Positions 59,477 through 64,000 of a DNA stretch of 64,000 nucleotides are shown here, in pieces. The stretch is from the NCBI RefSeq assembly GCF_021233355.1, contig NZ_CP089507.1, positions 992,001 to 1,056,000 of the forward strand, written 5' to 3'. Positions within the stretch are counted from its first letter, which is position 1. Each line of letters starts with the position of its first letter. The translations under genes and the position numbers were made by a program. The DNA comes from Luteimonas fraxinea (lineage in GTDB: Bacteria > Pseudomonadota > Gammaproteobacteria > Xanthomonadales > Xanthomonadaceae). Under the pieces are notes generated by a model. That model ran no database searches. It was not told where the DNA came from and was given only the letters and a program-made list of their open reading frames with translations.

Positions 59477-60091
59477 ATGAGCGTGTTGATCATCGGCCTG
59501 ACCGGCGGCATCGCCTCGGGCAAGACCGCGGCGACGCAGGCGTTCGAGCGACGCGGCATCGTGGTGGCGGATGCCGATCTGGCTGCGCGTGAGGCGGTCG
59601 CGCCGGGCAGTACGGGCCTGGCTGCGGTCGTCGATACGTTCGGGGCGGATGCGCTCGCGGAAGACGGCAGCCTCGATCGCGCCGCGATGCGGCGTCGCAT
59701 CTTCGAGGATCCGCAGGCTCGTGTACGGCTGGAAGCCATCATCCATCCGCGTGTACGTGCTGCGTTGCGTGCAGCCTGTGAGGCGGCGCCCGGGCCTTAT
59801 GCGGTCGCGGCGATTCCATTGCTGACCGAAGGCGGGCGCGCGGCATATCCGTGGCTGCATCGCGTGCTGGCGATCGACGTGCCGCGTGACCTGCAGCTGG
59901 CACGACTGCTGGCGCGCGACGGAATCGACGAGATTCTTGCTGAGCGGATGGTGGCTGCGCAGGTTTCGCGCGAGGCGCGATTGGCGATTGCGGACGATGT
60001 GATCGTCAACGACGGGACGCTCGAGGCGCTGGATGCGGCGGTGGACGTGCTGGATGGGACGTATCGTGGGATGGCGGCGTCGGGTTCGTAA
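59477..60091 (+). CDS. coaE: Dephospho-CoA kinase
   Basis: 204 residues. P-loop GLTGGIASGKTAA near the N-terminus, then VVADADLAAREAV and AIPLLTEGGRAAYPWLHRVLAIDVP (acceptor site) and DVIVNDGTLEAL. Phosphorylates dephospho-CoA to CoA, the last step of CoA synthesis. Placed after pilD as in most Xanthomonads. Confidence 0.96.
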   Translation: MSVLIIGLTGGIASGKTAATQAFERRGIVVADADLAAREAVAPGSTGLAAVVDTFGADALAEDGSLDRAAMRRRIFEDPQARVRLEAIIHPRVRAALRAACEAAPGPYAVAAIPLLTEGGRAAYPWLHRVLAIDVPRDLQLARLLARDGIDEILAERMVAAQVSREARLAIADDVIVNDGTLEALDAAVDVLDGTYRGMAASGS

Positions 60092-60750
60092 GCGGGAAGG
60101 TGTCGCCCCGCAGCATGTGCGTCAGCGAGACCTGTCGTCTGTTGGATGTGTAAGGCGAAGCGAAACCCTTCGCTGGGAAGCCGTACGTCGCGCAACTATT
60201 GCGGCCCCACCCATTCGTACCGATCGCGGCACCGGGTAAAGCGCCTCAACGCGGCACGTCGGCAAGCAGACATCTGTATCCGCGTTGTTCGATTCCGAAG
60301 ACGGCCTGCCGATACGATTTGCCCGCGCTCTGGAAGCAAAACCCTCGCGTCATCAGACATGAGAAGCGCGTGCCGCGTTGATCGGGCCAGGCGTTATCGC
60401 GAGCATTTGCCCTCACCCCAACCCCTCTCCCGGGGGGAGAGGGGCTCTGCAGAACTGCGTCGATTAGCGATGTGCGGTCGATTAGCGATGCGCGTCGCTT
60501 GCGCGTGGCGTAGCGCGCTTCGATGACTGCCATCGCTACGCGGCGTTCGCCCGCACTCTCGTGAGGCGGGCAGTCAGCTGACGCGCGCAGGTCTCTTGAG
60601 GCCTCAGGGGAGTTGCAGCAGAAGTCGGGCGGGCTGGACCCGAAGTCTCTTTCGCTGAGAGGCGGGACGCTCGCGTCGTCTCTATCGGACGGGCGCGCTG
60701 GGTTTCGCTGCGCTCTACCCATCCAACGGAATGCGCAGCGCGCGATGCGC
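60092..60750. other. 659-bp intergenic region with repeats
   Basis: No gene supported. Repeats: a GGATGTGTAAGGCGAAGCGA type at 60138-60175, the CCCCTCTCCC-GGGG-GGAGAGGGG type at 60411-60447, and an inverted GGTTTCGCTGCGCTCTACCC type at 60698-60727. The remaining sequence (about 60180-60400 and 60450-60690) shows no feature. Confidence 0.75.
60698..60727 (-). repeat. Copy of the GGATGGGTAGAGCGCAGCGA repeat
   Basis: Read on the minus strand this gives GTTGGATGGGTAGAGCGCAG continuing CGAAACCCAGC, a near match to the plus-strand copies at 54179 and 60138. It lies about 25 bp past the end of the Nudix-ThiE gene. Confidence 0.8.
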
Positions 60751-61698
60751 TCAGCCGGGTGACCACAGGCTCCGGATTGCGGCGATGCCCTGGGCGCCAT
60801 GGCGGCGGGCTTCGGGGATGTCGTCGGGCGTCATGCCGCCGATGGCGTAGATCGGCAGGGCCGTGGTCTCGCGCAGGCGGGCGAAGGCGGTCCAGCCGAT
60901 GCCGGGTTCGCCGGGGTGGCTGGCAGTCTCGGCGACAGGGCCGAGGACGACGAAGTCGCAGCTCAGACGCGCCGCGTGGGACAGGTCGTCGGCGGTGTGG
61001 CAGGAGGCCGCCAGCAGGGTGCCTTCGGGGACCGGGCGCTCGGTGAGCGTCTGCAGGACGGATGATTTCAGATGCACGCCCACGCCGGCCGCCAGCGCGA
61101 CTTCAGTGGGTCCGTTGAACAGGAGTTGCGCGTCGCGCCTGCGACAGCGGGCGGCTGCCTGCTGCAGCAGCGCGTTCTGGCGCTCGTCCGGGATGCCCGG
61201 CAGGCGCAGCTGGATCCGCCGGATGCCGCGTCGCAGGGCGTCATCGAGAGCCTGCAGCCAGGGCGCGTCCGTGTCGCCGGGTGGCGGCGTCACGAGATAA
61301 CGGTCGGGGGTCTGCAATGCGGCGACGACGGGCAGATCTGCCGGCGGCATCGAGTAACGACCGAGTTTCTCGGGCGCGACCCAGGCCAGCGCCTGACCTT
61401 CCTTTCCCTTCGGCACACCATCCCAATGCGTGACATGACGGACGTCGAGTCGCAGACGTTTGCTCGGATACTGCTGCGGCACCGCCATCAGCGGAGGGCC
61501 CACGGTGACGTGAATGCCCAACTCTTCGTCGAGTTCGCGGATCAGGGCAGCCTCGGGCGTTTCGCCGGGCTCGCGTTTGCCGCCCGGGAACTCCCACAGG
61601 CCCGGCATGTCGCGATTGGGCGTGCGGCGTGACAGCAGGATGCGGCCGCGCTTGTCGGTGATGACGCCGGCAACGACCTCGATGACGCGTTCGCTCAT
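60751..61698 (-). CDS. MutT-like Nudix hydrolase fused to a thiamine-phosphate-synthase-like domain
   Basis: 315 residues. Start MSERVIEVVAGVITDKRG. Residues 1-130: Nudix box GGKREPGETPEAALIRELDEELGI is complete (GX5EX7REUXEEXGU). Residues 150-315: TIM-barrel-like ThiE/TenI domain (RRIQLRLPGIPDER, LLFNGPTEVALAAGVGVHLKS, FVVLGPVAETASHPGEPGIGW, YAIGGMTPDDIPEARRHGAQGIAAI). The Nudix part probably cleans oxidised dGTP; the ThiE part lacks some catalytic residues. The fusion is well known in gammaproteobacteria. Confidence 0.92.
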   Translation of the reverse strand: MSERVIEVVAGVITDKRGRILLSRRTPNRDMPGLWEFPGGKREPGETPEAALIRELDEELGIHVTVGPPLMAVPQQYPSKRLRLDVRHVTHWDGVPKGKEGQALAWVAPEKLGRYSMPPADLPVVAALQTPDRYLVTPPPGDTDAPWLQALDDALRRGIRRIQLRLPGIPDERQNALLQQAAARCRRRDAQLLFNGPTEVALAAGVGVHLKSSVLQTLTERPVPEGTLLAASCHTADDLSHAARLSCDFVVLGPVAETASHPGEPGIGWTAFARLRETTALPIYAIGGMTPDDIPEARRHGAQGIAAIRSLWSPG

Positions 61699-62128
61699 GC
61701 CGCTCGGGAATCCGGAGAGGGCAGTCAGGTTAGGCGGGGTACGGGCGGTTTGCCAGCCGTCGTGATGGTCAGGTTCGCACTCGCTGCGCAGGTGCAGCTC
61801 GAGCGCCCTTCCCTCGGGGCAGGATTGGTGTGAGGGCGTCGCTCGCGAGAGCCCCGCGCTCACCCGACGCGCTTCGCACATCGACCCCGGATCAAGTCCG
61901 GGGCAGGCTCTCTCACGGAAGGAGACGCGTGATTGACGCAGTTGCAGAAAGACCGCTCGATCGCCTTGGGCTTCGACCCAGCTGAGCCCCTCTCTTGCTG
62001 GGAGAGAGGCTGGGATGAGGGCGCGACTTGGCGAATGACACTCGAGAATCACCAAGCCCTCACCCGACGCGCGTTGCGCGTCGACCTCTCCCGGAGGGAG
62101 AGGTATCAGGAAACAAACTGATAGGAAC
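61699..62128. other. 430-bp intergenic region with palindromic repeats
   Basis: No gene. Elements: CCCCGG-ATCAAGT-CCGGGG (61885-61903), CCCCTCTC-TTGCTG-GGAGAGAGG (about 61986-62009) with a following TGAGGG, and its inverted version at 62060-62104 (CCTCACCCGACGCG, CTCTCCCGGAGGGAGAG). Same family as at 46.3, 49.1 and 60.4 kb. Confidence 0.8.

Positions 62129-64000
<1,872 letters not shown>

Noticed and set aside
60146..60526. 126-codon open frame after coaE
   Set aside because: Crosses two palindromic repeats, with no family and poor codon use.

Overview
The window is high-GC, densely coded DNA whose gene order and protein types point to a gammaproteobacterium of the Xanthomonadaceae (Lysobacter/Luteimonas/Xanthomonas relatives). 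The clues are the pilMNOPQ block divergent from ponA, the sucCD-pilS-pilR-pilA-pilB-pilC-pilD-coaE cluster, the yicC-gmk-rpoZ-spoT-ridA-recG series opposite rph-rdgB-hemW, the zinc-free type B ribosomal protein L31, and several families of GC-rich palindromic intergenic repeats. The assignment rests on protein and gene-order recognition only; no 16S rRNA or tRNA gene was seen.

Layout. 1-0.5 kb: 3' end of dps with a terminator shared with a convergent dicarboxylate symporter. 1.9-8.7 kb (minus): an aerotolerance-type operon, moxR - DUF58 - DUF4381 - batA - batB/C - batD, joined by 1-4 bp overlaps. 8.9-13.7 kb (minus): pilMNOPQ, the type IV pilus alignment complex and secretin, with a good sigma70-like promoter, divergent from ponA (13.9-16.5 kb). 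16.6-21.7 kb: an unrecognised conserved-looking protein, a frameshifted exported protein, gltA, rpmE2, a nucleoside hydrolase and a LuxR-type response regulator. 21.9-28.8 kb (minus): recG, ridA, spoT, rpoZ, gmk, yicC. 28.9-34.6 kb (plus): rph, a VOC protein, rdgB, hemW, a DUF1631 protein and a PilZ protein. 34.65-35.5 kb is a gene-free stretch built around a large inverted repeat. 35.5-41.7 kb: pepQ, pepP, a YgfB-like protein, a PAS-GGDEF-EAL protein, a ZapB-like coiled coil and zapA. 41.8-42.0 kb: 6S RNA in its classical place before the 5-formyl-THF cyclo-ligase gene. 42.6-50.4 kb: an EVE-domain protein, rpiA, rpoD, dtd, nadE, sucD, sucC. 50.5-60.1 kb: pilS, pilR, pilA, pilB, pilC, pilD, coaE. 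60.7-64 kb: a Nudix/ThiE-like fusion and the 3' part of secA.

Functionally the strongest theme is type IV pili. Assembly platform, secretin, ATPase, peptidase, major pilin and the PilS/PilR control pair are all here, and pilA carries a recognisable sigma54 promoter that PilR should activate. A GGDEF-EAL protein and a PilZ protein add possible cyclic-di-GMP input. The rest is housekeeping: TCA cycle (gltA, sucCD), stringent response (spoT, rpoZ), nucleotide-pool cleaning (rdgB, Nudix), sigma70, NAD and CoA synthesis, and cell division.

No CRISPR array, prophage, insertion sequence, defence island or secondary-metabolite cluster was found. The most unusual items are the 218/216-bp inverted repeat at 34.8-35.3 kb, the three evenly spaced dyads before pilR, the 17-C tract between pilS and pilR, the patchwork base composition of the pilus genes, and the split reading frame at 17.3-17.8 kb.
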